This document shows positions 45,574 through 57,495 of a DNA stretch of 64,000 nt, in pieces (positions within the stretch are counted from its first letter, which is position 1; each line of letters starts with the position of its first letter). Position numbers and translations under genes: made by a program. This DNA comes from Lunularia cruciata (taxonomy: Eukaryota; Streptophyta; Marchantiopsida; Lunulariales; Lunulariaceae): assembly GCA_948567375.1 (NCBI GenBank), contig OX419759.1:13112744-13176743 (forward strand), in the 5' to 3' direction. A model generated the notes under the pieces. The model had not been told where the DNA came from. It did no database searches and was given only the letters and a program-made list of their open reading frames with translations.

Positions 45574-46024
45574 TGTAATCAGATTGCTTAACATTCTCAA
45601 CTCAACTCAACTCAGATCAGTACTTGATCTGTCACTCTATAAACTGCCAACAACTGGGCACTGATTACAGTCAAGCCACACCCACTCAAGCATAGAGAAT
45701 CCAGGTGACGCTCGCCGGCCTCTGTCCACCATAGCCAGGAACTCGAAGGCTCAACATCAGAGAAGTGAGCTCTCTGGAGCTCACTTCGAAACTATACCCC
45801 TTGGACTCGAGCTAGCCCTGAAACCCTAATGGTCCCACTGACGGCACACTCGATGGTGCAAACGGTGCAAAGTGACGGTGGGCCCCACCGTGAAGTCAGT
45901 ACCCCGAACATGAAATCTAACCGTCGGAAAATAGTCCCTGAGAAACAGCTAGAATAACTCTAACTACCATCACTGGAACTCCAGTGTCCGAGCATCTAGA
46001 TGCGGAACTACAAATGGCGTGACA
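45574..46024 (-). repeat. 5' LTR of M1
   Basis: On the minus strand TGTCACGCC...CTGATTACA, 451 bp, with canonical TG and CA ends. The 24-bp hairpin is at 45763-45786. It lacks repeat X found at the other end. Confidence 0.92.
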
Positions 46025-46410
46025 AGAGAGGCAAATTAAAATCAAGGGAAATCAAAGTAACATGAAAGGAAATCAAAGGATAGGAAAGGAAACAAAGATG
46101 GAAAGAGGAAACAAAACCAGAGAGGAAGGAAATCAGAAAAAAAAATCAGGAAATGAAGGCAAGAATAGGAAAGCAAAGCAACAAGAAACAAAAGTAAGGT
46201 AGAGAGGGAAAGCAAAACCAAAGGAAATCAAAGCAACAAGAAAGGAAATCAGCAATTGGAAGGGAATCAAAGGGCATGAAAACAAGATACAAGATTTGAA
46301 ATTGAAAGAAAGGAAGAGAAAAGTTAGGAAGGAGAAGAGATCAAAGAACAACAATAGGGTAGGAAAAGCCAGGAGAGAGATTGAAGAATCAGCAAGGACC
46401 AAGTAGAGAC
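46025..46410 (+). repeat. 3' LTR of element D, second part
   Basis: Continuation of the purine-rich D LTR after M1, ending CAAGTAGAGAC like the 5' LTR. It starts with AGAG, the duplication of 28272-28275. Confidence 0.85.
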
Positions 46411-46412
46411 AT

Positions 46413-49321
46413 TGTCTTATTGTGGTTTGCAAAGCCATGGAAAGGTAAATTAGCATAGTTTATCTTCACATTAGCTGAGTAGGTTGTATGAAGGATCCCA
46501 CGGTTGAGCTATTGCCATATGAGCAAGTTATGTACATGTATGCAATTGGTCATATGTGTTATAATCTTATCCTTTTCAAGTGCTCTGATGTATATACATG
46601 GTGAAGAGTTGAGACAAGATGTGTTTTTAGTTGGAGGAATCTCAAGCGTGAGGAGGAAGTTGAGAGTGAGGGTTGTATCTGAGCGTGGAAATTGGGCATT
46701 AGAAAGAGAAGTTGAGTAGGAGATGTCCCATGCTCCCAATCTGCCACTCTCAAATCCTTTTCTCATTAGGCTTCAGATTCTACACCATGAGAACTTATGA
46801 GATTGGATGGTGGCACATTTTGGGGTGACATTCATGGAATTGGTGATGGGAAACCCGGATCCTATCTTCCTTTCGATGCTGACTTATAAACAAGTCTGGG
46901 ACTTAACAATTTGTGTTCTCTTATAGATGGAGAAGAACTCAATTTTGCTCATGAGCTTGAAGGTGGATTTGTGAGGTCCATTTGTTAAAAGTGAAGAGAC
47001 TAAATGACAAACTTGCAAGAGATCGGGTCCCAAGGGGAGAACTCAAGAGCTTTTGGGAGTTTGGAGAGTGCATTTGAGGAATGAAGACCATGGTTGAAGA
47101 GACGAGCTAGAAGGCTACAATCTAGAGATAGAAATTAGATGATTTGAGCAGATTCTATGAGGGGTATACCGATTGAATCAAGGGGGAGGGGAGGTAGAAT
47201 TCATACCCAAGAGCACAAAATAGGCAGTTTGGAGAGATTTATGAGACATTTTCATCATCTATCAATGGGGTTGGAGAGTAGACAAAGTGGTCATAGTGTT
47301 GAGCTCAAGAAATTCTAGTTTTGGGTCAATCTCAAATCAAATTTGGTTGATTGAAGTTGGTGCTTTTGGGATGTAAGGTGTTGGAGAGCTGATGATCAGG
47401 TTTGGAGTTTGATCATTTCCAAAGTTGTGGTTCAAGTCACATTATGAAAATTCTAGTGTTATTGGTGGTTAGGTTTTGCACCTTTTTGTGATTGTTTCAT
47501 GTCATTACTCAAAAGGAGAATTTAGGGTCTTGGATCTGCAACACCCATTTGTGCATGTGTGTGGTATTGTGATATTTAGCTTGGTATTATAAGTACTTAA
47601 GAGATATTATTTATATAGAGATAAAGGATGGTTCTATATTAGTCATGGTTAGCTAAAGTTAGTCATAGCTAAGATAGAGTGGACCTTACTTTAGAGGAAG
47701 TAGAAAAGATAAGCACCACTATTTTGGATTTTAGTGTGTTGACTTGGTATTATTCCTAAGTGTTTGGCTTTGAGGAAAGAGTTGAGAACTCTTGGGCCCG
47801 CAAGCCTTTTTGTTTTGGATTCTTCTTTAGTCCAAGGATAGCCCATGTGAAGGAATCCTTGACTTAGTGGTTGGGTCAAGATAAGACCACATGCTTAAGG
47901 GAATATGCCCATGTGAATGGATATTCCTTTCTACTTTTTGACTTTACTTGACTTTTAGTTTAGTAACTTGAGTTACTACGGTAATTAATAACTTTGCTAC
48001 GTAACTATTTCACAAGTATATAAACAAGGGGTGAGGAGGTACTCATCATCCTTTCATTTGCAACTATCTCTCTCTCATTGAGTTCTCTAGTGAGCAATGT
48101 CTTGAGTCTTGGAGTGTTAGCCTTGGAGGAGTATGATGGAGTTGGGGTTCCTTGCCTTCTTAGTCCATGGTGCGCTACCATAATAGCCATCAGAGGTTCA
48201 TCTTGAGTGAGAGACAGGCCGGCTCACAGATCAAGTATACCAAGGTCTGTAGAACTCACAAGTTAGCCTAGCTCAGGAATTGATCCATATCTTGGGATTC
48301 AGGATAAATTAGGATGTTAGACTCTATAGAGGTTTAGACAAGGACACAATCAGCTATTGTAAAAAGGCTGGTTGGCTTTGGGTCCATGGAGAGTGAGAGT
48401 TAATGCAATAAGTGTTATTGAAATATTGTTGTAAGCTTGATAGAGCAATTCTATCTTCAATCATGAATGATTGGCAATTCTCCTATTTATTATGATTGTG
48501 ATTGAGGATTTTAGACTTTTGGAGGTTTTTTGAGGATCAAGAGTACCTTTGATGCAGAAATGTGGGGAAAAGTGACCAAGAGCCAGGAGCAAACCCTAAA
48601 TTAGGGATTTCAAAATTAGGGTAAAAATAACATAAAATTGGCCAAGTTTGAGAGCTTGTTATGGGAGCTATCATGATCAGATTGTACAGTATTCATATCA
48701 TTAGAAAGCTTATCTTACAAGCTTTCCATTGAATTCTAGAACACTCAAATCCAAGTTACACCACAAAGGTTATGTCCACGTGAGTTTTCCAAACTTTTCC
48801 TTGTCAAAAAGACATAGAAGTTCCACACTTGGATTAGGAGTAGGTTGAAATCTGAAGATCAAATTGGAGGAGGCTTGGAGTGCAAGTTGAAATTAGCTTG
48901 ATAATAGAGAAAGGAGGCTCTAAAGTTCTTTTTTAACAAAAAGTACAAAGAGTTATTGTCAAATTCTTGTGATCGGATCCTCTCTATGCTTGCATGCTTG
49001 TTTGTACACCAAATTGGCTTGGATTGATGTGCGGGCATTGCGCTTAGGCTCTTTCCTTCTAGGTGTGCTTTGTTTTTCTCCTTGGTAATATTGGAAGTTA
49101 TGACCAACAGACCATGAGTGTGTGTTATGATGATAGGTTAGGTTGCCCGCTACTTCCTTACCTAGTAGAAGGAATCTTAGAAACAAGAGTGGAGGGTTCT
49201 ATTGGTTGGGTACCACGTGCTCTAATATCAATAGTGACAAGTCTACACACAACGTCTGATCCATAAGCTCCATAGCTAGGCATCTTGTGTGTGCTCAGAG
49301 AGAGAAAGGCAAAGTACAACA
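46413..49321. repeat. 2.2 kb dispersed repeat, first copy (holds a solo LTR of family B)
   Basis: Without the inserted solo LTR, it aligns end to end with 51953-54172. Matching blocks include the start (TTATTGT), CTATTGCCATRTGA..AA, GGAGGAATCTCAAG and the end (ATCCATA.GCTC to ACAATG). It starts TG and ends ACA and is followed by a D-like leader, so it is probably the long LTR of a gypsy element. It holds no coding sequence that I can support. Confidence 0.65.
47537..48228 (+). repeat. Solo LTR of family B
   Basis: TGCAACACCC...GGCTCACA, 692 bp, very similar to the LTRs of element B. Flanked by GATC on both sides (47533-47536 and 48229-48232), a perfect 4-bp target duplication, so it is a complete solo LTR left by LTR-LTR recombination. 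Confidence 0.93.
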
Positions 49322-50690
49322 ATGTGTACAAGAGCTACAAGATGACCAATGAGATTGCAACAAAGCAAAAGGTAATAAACAAGTAGGAAGAAACAAGGAG
49401 AGTTATTTTTTTTGGTCTATTTGTGTAAGTGTAAAGCATAGGTTGCCATGAATTATATATTGATCCAAGGAGAGCTTAGGGTAATAGTAAGAGAAATTGC
49501 AAGTTGAACGGTGCAGTTGTTGAGCAAGGAGTTCTACTAAGATTGGCAAGGGAGATCACTTTTAGGCGGTAACCAGTCTTTCATGCCCTTTGATTTGTGA
49601 ACAATAGGATTCAACAACAATAATGGGGTTTTCTTAGCTATTTCAATCAATCTGAAGTAGTCAAAGTTTAGGCACATTTTTGAGAGTCATTTTTGCACCA
49701 TTAGGGAGTTTAGTATCATGTTCTTATGCAAGGTGCTCAAGGAGCACTCATTTTATAAAGAATAGAGAATCTTTGTTCTCATAACAATTCTGATAATTGT
49801 GCCTGCAAGGAGAATTAGTTCCAAGTATGAGGTTTTGTGGAAACCAAGGAATAGTGAAGTTTAAGCACAAGCAACTTGGTACATAGTGCACTCTTGAGAT
49901 CAGATGATTTCTATGACACAAGGCAATGTTTGAGTCATATGGGGAGGGAATGTGAAGCAATTCCTTTTAGAAGGAGAGTGGTTGTAAGTTGTTCTCTGGA
50001 GTTTTCTAGGCTGGACTCTTTATGAGGTGTTGGGGAAGAAGGTGGTAGATTATTGGATTGATGTATAGAAGTGGTGAGGAGAGTCGGATGTGGTTAATGT
50101 ATGTGGAAAAAGTGGTGCAAAAAGATATTTGTGAAAGTGAGATACTTGACATTGATGTCAATTGTGTGTGGGAGAGGATGAAATAGAGGTGAATAATCAT
50201 TGTTGCTTTGTCAACTGCTGGCTTTAAACCTTGATATTATCAAGGATTGGAGTGCTAGTTTGATAATTCTTGGAGTTACTAGGGAGAATGAGAATAGACT
50301 GATTGTTGGATAATAATACGTGAAGAGGCAGTTGTTAGAGTTATGCAATAATTGCATGTGCATAGGACATTTTGGAAGGGACTATCTTATGCTTTTTGGT
50401 CTGCAAAAATTATGGTGTATCAGGGTACATAGCTGCTAACTATTCAACAAAGCCTCTATGCAATAATTGTAAGAAGCCGGAGCACATTGTAGCAATTGTT
50501 GTGGTCACAAAGGAATAAAGGAAACTCAACAATAGATTTCTTTGTACAAGCTCGATATTCATCAAAAATTCATTGTTCCAAATATCAGACTTTATACATG
50601 CTACTCATGCCATCACAAAATTGTGAAGTCTAAGTGCAAGCAACTAGGTGCTTGGTGCATTCTTGAGACCATACAATCTCCATGATAGCA
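49322..50690 (+). pseudogene. D-like leader with CNBP-like knuckles, second copy
   Basis: Aligns with 20107-21470 of element D, with several indels. The knuckle region at 50327-50520 keeps CNNCMCIGHFGRD and CNNCKKPEHI, complementary to what survives in D. Stops are frequent. Here the segment follows the 2.2 kb repeat and not the purine-rich D LTR, so two related families share this internal part. Confidence 0.65.
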
Positions 50691-51952
50691 AAAACCCATC
50701 CTTCACCACAAGATGATATGTTTGCATCTCCTCCTTCTTTTGCTTTAATTGCAACAACAATGGATACAAGATCTTTGACAAGTATGCTACTCTGCTAAAC
50801 TCTCTTATATCTTCTTGGCTTTTGTACTTTGCCTCCATTGTTGCTTCTTCAACAAGTGCCTTACTCCAAAGTTTTGATCTTTGCACCTTCAAAATCATTC
50901 ATTCAAGCTCTCTTTGTCTTCACTTGGCTTGGACCTAGAGGTGCAGCCTGCAATCCTCTCTTTGACCTTACTCCCTTCTAGACCAACTTCTTTGGTTCTT
51001 TCTCCATCTCTTCTATAGGTAACTCTAAACAAGGAGCATCTCTTCCTTCCACACGATGGATTGTCACATGGAACTCCTTCTTTGCTTCTTCATCTTTCAA
51101 AGTTTTCCTTCCACAATCTTCTTGTTTTGACCCAAAGTCATCTTCTTTGGGTTTACTCTAAACACACATCATTTCATTCTTTTCTTCTTCCTTTTGCTGC
51201 AATTCAGTTTCCACAATACAATTCTTCTTAAAAATTTGTCAAAAATGAAAAATGTGAGCACCAAATACCCCCTCCCTCAAATGCAAGCATTCCCACAAAC
51301 ATCAGCTTTGTGTTCTTTGTACAAGTCAGAGTCCTTGGTCCAATATTTTCTAACTCTCCACCCATTCACTCAAGTGGCAAATGAATTGCCTTCCAGGTTT
51401 GCAAGTTGAATAGAGCCATTTTCATAAATATGGAGCGCATAGTATAGCCCCATCCACCTTAAGTGCAACTTTCCTTGAAAAAATATTTGGTGATTGTTGT
51501 ATAACAATACCAAATTGCCCTCCAAAACAAGAAAAAACTTTATGCGCTTATCATGCTTGAATTTTTGTTGAGCTTGTACTTCCTTTGTGGTTTGCATTGC
51601 ATTGTCTCTTTTCTCTTTTAACCACATCAATTGATGGATCCAAAGATATTGACTTTCTTCCTCCAACAATCATTCCTCACAAAAGATCCAACACAATGGT
51701 ACTTCAAATTCAATTGGTAGTATGAGATGCAATCCATATGTTAACAAATATGGAGTATGTTGGTGGTATTCTTTTCAATGGTAACTTTAAAGTTGCAAGT
51801 AACTTTGTATCCCAAGCATAAACTTTGTTGACCATCAACTTATTCGAAATTTTGCACAACAAGCCATTCACTTTCTCCATTAGTCTATTTGCTTTTAGAT
51901 TGTAAGGAGTCATCTTCTAATGTTTAATCTAGAAGTACTTGGTTAATGATAT
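50691..51952 (-). pseudogene. Gypsy integrase relic, inverted
   Basis: On the minus strand 51970-51710 reads as the integrase core before the catalytic Glu (TPYNLKANRLMEKVN), and 51669-51370 as its C-terminal part (LVLLYNNHQIFFQGKLHLRWMG, then GSIQLANLEG). The rest, to 50691, is a poorly preserved tail. Its orientation is opposite to the leader at 49322, so this block is rearranged. The catalytic Glu is kept as ME where other elements read AE. Confidence 0.7.
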
Positions 51953-54172
51953 TGTGTTATTGTTTGTATAGCCCATGAAAAAGTAAATTGGTGTGGTTTA
52001 TCTCCATAAAGATGGATTAGGTTGGATAATGGATACCACAATTAAACTATTGCCATGTGAACAATCTATGTACATGTATATGATTGGCCACATGGATTAT
52101 GACCTTGTCTTCTTTGAATTCTCTTATGTATATAGGTTGTGGAGAGCTGAAAGGAAGGCGTGTTTTTGTTGGAGGAATCTCAAGTGGGAGGAGGACGTTG
52201 AGAGTGAGAGTTGTTGTAGAGCATGGAGGCCAAGCGGGTTGAGTAATTGAGCAAGAGAGCAATTGAGTAAGAGATATCCCATGCTCCTAATCTGCCACTC
52301 CCAAATCCTTTTCTCATCAGGCTATAGATTCTACACCATGATGGCTTACAAGATTGGATGGTGGCACGTTTTGGGGCGGTATTCACAAAGTCAATGATGG
52401 AAACCCAGATCTTATTGTCCTTTTGGACAATAAGATCTGTGTTTAATTACAATCAAGTCTAGGACTTGACAATTTATATACTTTTCTAGTTGGAGAATGA
52501 TTCAATTTTTCTCATGAGCTTCAAGGTGGAATTGTGAGGTCTACTTGTCAAAAAGTGAAGAGGCTAAAGGATAAAATTGTAAGAGATTGGGTTCCAAGGA
52601 AAAAGTAGGGAGTTTTTCAACCTTTGAAGGAGTTTGGGAAGGCCATTTGAAGAGAAAAGACTATGGTTGGAGAGAGAAGGTGACAAGCTATAATTTGGAG
52701 ACTAGAATTGAGTGATTTGAGTCAATTCTCTAGGAGATATGATTGATTGAATCAAGGGAGTACAATTCATACCCAAGAGCACAAAATAGCTGATTTAGAG
52801 AGTTTCATGAGACATCTTCATGACATGTCAATTGGATTGGTGAGTTGATAGAGTGCTTGTGGTATTGAGCTCAAGCAATTTTATGCTTTGATCATCTTAA
52901 ATCAGATCTGGCCAATTAAAGTTGGAGATTTGGAAAGTGAAGAGTTGGAATGAGATGCTAATCAGGTTTGAAGATTTGATCATTCTTGAAGTTGTGGTCC
53001 AAATCACCTTGTGAAAGTTTCCAATATTGTTGGTGGCTAGAATTTTTACTTTTTGCAAATATTTCATGTGAATTCCTCAAATAGACAATTCTGGGTCTTG
53101 GATCAAGCATACCCGGGTTTGTAGAGCTTATAAGTCAAGAATTGATCCATATCTAGGATCTGGGGTTGGATTGGAGTATTTAAATTTATAGAGCTTTAAT
53201 AAACAAGGACACAACCAGCTATTATGAAAATTTTGGTTGACTATAGGTCCATGGAAAGTGAGAGTTGATGCACAAACTTTATTGAAAATATTGTCATAAA
53301 CTTGGTAGAGTATTTCTATCTTTTATCATGATTGAGTGTCAATTCTCCTATTTATAGGTCTATGATTGAAGATTTTAAGTTTTTTGAGTGTTTTTTTGAG
53401 GATTAGGTGCACCTCTGATCCACAAATTTGGAAAAATTTATCCAAAACCAGGAGCAAACCTTACATTAGGGATTTTAAAATTAGGGTAAAAATTATAGAA
53501 AATTGGCCAAGTTTGAGAGCTTGTCAAGGGAGCTATAGTGATCAAATTGTGGCTAATTTCAAGTCATTGGAAAGCTTAATACACAAGCTTTCCATTTAAT
53601 CCTAGAACACTTGAATACAAGTCACATAGAGAAAATTATGCCTATTTGAGTTACATAGAATTTTCCTCATAAAAATACATAAGATACCCCACTTGGAGTA
53701 CAAATTGGTTGAAGGTTGAAGTACATATTAGAGGTATCTTGGAGTACAAGTTGAAGTTTGCTTGATGATAGAGTAAGAGAGCTTTGAATTGCAATTCCAA
53801 CAAAAAGCATAGAGGGTTGTTGTTGGATCCTCTTTGTGCTTGCATGCATGTTTGTACGCCTTGTTGGTTTGGATTGGTGTGTGGGCAATGTGCTTAGGTT
53901 CTTTCCTTCTAGGAATGTTGTTGTATTTCTCCTTGGTTATATTGGAAGTGATGACTAGCAAACCAAGAATGCATTTTATGATGATATGTTAGGTTGCTTG
54001 TTACTACCCTACCCAATAGTAAGAATACCAAAACCTAAAGTGAAGGGTTCTATTGGTTGGGATCTATGCGTGCTCAAACTAATAAGGATAGGTTTACCTC
54101 CAACCTTTGATCCATAGGCTCTGCAACTAGGCACCTTGTGTGTTCCTAGATAGAGAAAAGAAAAGTATGACA
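51953..54172. repeat. 2.2 kb dispersed repeat, second copy
   Basis: Aligns with 46413-49321 minus its solo LTR. TG start, ACA end. It cuts into the integrase relic on its left. No gene supported. Confidence 0.65.
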
Positions 54173-55130
54173 ATGCTTCCACCATTGAGTTCAAAAAATG
54201 ACTCTCTCAATCATTGACCAATTCCAAAGGACATCTATATTGTGAAATGATGTTTTGGAAGAAAAATTATGCATCAATTTCCACATCTTGGATACCCTCT
54301 AATGTCAATGGTGATGGCTCAACATGGCATGAGATGTTTGAGAGTTTGTCCAATCTTGTGAGAACTACCAATGCAACAAGGCCAACAACCAAAAATTGAG
54401 TGAACTCCTCTAACCACTCCCTATTCCATTTGCTCAATGGGAACATGTGAGCTTATATCTCATCATATCCTTGCCCAAGACAAAGTAGGGTCACACATCC
54501 ATTGTGGTGTTTGTGGATAAGCTTAGTGAGCAAATCCATTTGGCACCTACTTTTGATACCGCGGATGCTTCAACATTGGCACAAATCTACTTTGACAATG
54601 TTTTCAAGTATCATAGGATACCTTGTGTATTCATCTCTGATTGTGATCCTTGATTCATAGGAAAATTTTGGCAAGCATTCTTCTAGATACTCAACACAAA
54701 GTTTGCTTTGTCCACGGCCTATAATCATCAAACTAATAGACAAACCAAACAACCAAATTCCACCTCGGAGGATATGCTTTGTGCCTTCATCAATGTTAAC
54801 TATACCAACTAGGATGAATTTCTTGTAGTTTCTAAGGTTGCATACAATAACTCCAAATAAGCAAGCACCAGATTCTTTCCTTTCTTCCTTAATTTTAGCC
54901 AAGACCCATTTGTTCTAGATTCCTTTCTTGCTACTCTCCCATCTCATGTCCCTCATACTTCCACCTTCTTGACCACCAAATCCCAATTCCTCTAACAAGT
55001 CAAATCTCATCTCCTTGTTGCTCATAATGGTTAGAAACAATATGCGGACCAACATTGTGATCTCACTTTTCAACTTGGTGATAAAATCATGCTTTCTTCT
55101 AGTCAATGTTCATCTTGAAACTGCCTCTTC
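54173..55130 (+). pseudogene. Integrase relic related to element A
   Basis: 54300-54560 is clearly the same family as 10300-10560 of element A (zinc-domain end and core), and 54880-55100 matches its C-terminal region. Many stops. It stands in opposite orientation to the protease and gag to its right. Confidence 0.7.
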
Positions 55131-55135
55131 CTTGA

Positions 55136-56135
55136 ATGTTCATCTTGAAACTCATTTCTCCATCAAGTTGTGCACTCTAGACTTCTCTTACTAGACCTAT
55201 GAAAGATCTTTTTGTTTTACTAATTGCTATTGTTCCTATGACATAAAGAGTCACTTCTTGTCTTTGCAATCTTTCTTTATCTCCAATGATCTTCTTTTGG
55301 CTAGTTATTACTAATTTATTTCTCCAACTGACCATAATATTGTAATGCTCTATCCATGGTATGCCTAAGATCATATTGTAACAAGCTAATTGTATCACTT
55401 ACCACTCAAGTTTTTAGAGTAAACCATCAAGAAAGACATCTTGAAACTCATTGACCAATCAATGGACAATTGAGAATTTGAAAGATGTGGTCAATATCCA
55501 TCTTGAAACTCATTTGTCCATTGAGTTGTATAATTTGGAATTCTGTTATTAGACCCATGAAACATCTATCTATTTTATTGATAGTTATTGTCCCTTTGAT
55601 ATAGAGAAGTAATTCTTGTCTTTGCAATCTTTCTTTATCTCCAATGATCTTCCATTGGCAAGTCATCACTACTTTCCAATAGGTTTGTAGTGCTCCTTCC
55701 ATAGCATGCCTAAGATCACATCATAATGAGCTAACCATATCACTTGCCACCTAATTTTTTGAGGGTAAATCATCAAGAAAGACATCTTGAAACTCATGGA
55801 CAAATCAATGGACAATTGAGGATCTGAAAGACGTGGTCCATTTCCATCTTGAAACTCATTGCTCTATCAAGTTGTGCACTCTAGGCTTCTCTTATTAGAC
55901 CCGTGATACATCTATTTTTTTTATAGATAGCTCTTGTCCTTATGACATAAAGTGACAATTCTTGTATTTGTGATCTTTCTTTATCCCCAGTGATCTTCCA
56001 TTGGCTAGTTCTCACTACTTGCTTTCTCCAATTGACCATGGGGTTGTAGTGCTTCATCCATGGATGCCTAGATCACAGCATAATGAGGTAACCATATCAC
56101 TTGCCATTCAATTTCTTCTTGATACTCTCCTATAG
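55136..56135 (-). repeat. Three tandem copies of a ~350-bp protease-region unit
   Basis: Units start near 55141, 55499 and 55845, each opening with CATCTTGAAACTCAT and passing through TCTTTGCAATCTTTC and ATGATCTTC. On the minus strand each encodes the C-terminal half of a gypsy protease (YNMILGIPWIEHYN in the first). Spacing is 358 and about 346 bp. Confidence 0.8.
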
Positions 56136-57495
56136 AGTGTTACCTTTCTTGTGAACAACTCAATCCTCTTTATCTAACCATTAGGTAACTCTACTTCTTG
56201 ATTTTGATCCTTCTCTAGTTTCATCCCCAACCTTATTGCAACATAATGAGACAAGAAATTCTCTATTGCTCCAAAGTCTATCAATGCTCTCACTTGATTG
56301 CCTTTCAGGACTCCATTTTTAACAATTAGTTGTGCTTTTGTCTTCCTCAACCTTTGCATCCTTGTCCTCTTCCTCCTCCCACTTTTACTCTTCTCCTTTG
56401 AGCTAGTAGGGTTGCAAGGTACATTTACTAGTGATCTTTGTTTTTTGATGTGATTTCACCATCCTCCTCTTCAATTCACCTCTCCATGTTGTTCAAAGGT
56501 TGCTTGTGTAGAGGCCGAGGGCCTCTAGGAAGAGAAGCATAACAATTGATGATTATGTGACTAACTTAATTGCAATTGTAACAATGTTGTTGTTTTACTT
56601 GAGCTCCTTCTCCTCATGGGACTCCATTTCTCTTTTCTTCAACCCATCTTTGTTCTCCTTGGAGTAGTTATGCTCTTTAGTCTTGGAATTGAATGTTGCT
56701 CAACTCCATAGGATCTAGTCCACTAAAGTGTGGTGTTTTAGCTCATTAGTGTTGAGTCAAGACTACTTCCTCACCTCCTCCAAGAACTCCTACTATTCTT
56801 TGAGTGCAAGCAATGGCTTCAAAAACAATGCAAGGATTTTGTACCATTATTTCTTGGCAAATTTGCTCTTTTAACCCCCGTTTGAAATTATCAAGAGGTT
56901 TTGTTGGACTAATATCAATTATTATGACCTATAGATTGAGAGATACCTCCATGTAATCTTGTGTGTTATTATTCTCCTTCCACCTCCTTGGTCTAGTTTG
57001 AGCTATCTGCACAAATCCATGGATTAGAAATTCTTCAACAATCCTTCTTGCATTGCCATCCAAGTGATCTCTCTTCCTTCTACCAAAATTGATTGTTCTC
57101 AAGCATTGTACTATATCAGGGTTTTATTAGTCAAGTATCCACATGCAAACATGCTTGCAGAATAATCAATGATCTCAATTCATTCTTGAGATCCAATTTT
57201 TTGTTATTCTTATGGAATGTTATCCCTTGTAAGGCTTGATATTGCATGTCTTCTTCATTTGTAGTAAAATATGGTTTCATTGTTGATTGGGGTTGGTGTC
57301 ATTATCATGAGTGACTCTCTAGGTACTTTGGCCGATAGTATTAGGTTTTGGGATGATTTCTCTTCTTGCATTACTTGATCATTCTTGAAGGTACATAACT
57401 TGACTTTGCAATGCTTCTATTGTCATCTTGATCTCTTGAAACTCATTCAACATCCCTTGCATTCCTTGCATCAAATCTTGCAACTATGGCTCCAT
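56136..57495 (-). pseudogene. Element G gag and protease N-terminus
   Basis: Gag begins near the Met at 57493-57495 with a coiled-coil stretch (LMQGMQGMLNEFQEIKM) as in chromoviral gags. A CCHC knuckle lies at 56542-56583 (CYNC-x4-H-x4-C, one stop inside). The protease starts at 56359-56174 with RALIDFGAIENFLS in place of DSGATxNF, Gly kept, Ser changed to Phe. The tandem protease units follow. RT and beyond are missing. Confidence 0.75.

Larger units (their letters stand above)
28276..46024 (-). mobile_element. M1: Ty3/gypsy retrotransposon encoding a cytosine methyltransferase and a PHD finger
   Basis: Order on the minus strand: 5' LTR, 1.27 kb leader, gag with two knuckles, protease, C5-cytosine MTase, RT, RNase H, integrase, PHD finger, purine run, 3' LTR. 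The whole coding region from 44301 to 29107 keeps one reading frame; even the 7824 bp contributed by element B plus its target duplication is a multiple of three. Fifteen stops (11 TAG, 4 TGA) interrupt it. AGAG flanks it on both sides. The two LTRs differ at about 11 of 449 positions by eye, 10 of them transitions, so it is neither new nor ancient. Its GC content is clearly higher than the surroundings. Confidence 0.93.
18861..46410 (+). mobile_element. Element D: old Ty3/gypsy with purine-rich LTRs, split by M1
   Basis: A 1.2-1.4 kb LTR at 18861-20106 recurs at 27286-28275 and continues at 46025-46410, because M1 (28276-46024) was inserted in the 3' copy. Between them (20107-27285) lie a leader with a CNBP-like zinc-knuckle segment, gag, protease, RT, RNase H and integrase, all on the plus strand and all broken by stops. 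The tetranucleotide ATTG is present at both outer ends (18859-18862 and 46411-46414) and may be the target duplication; the exact LTR ends are uncertain by a few bases. Its clade is not clear; the catalytic box is FVDD. Confidence 0.85.
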
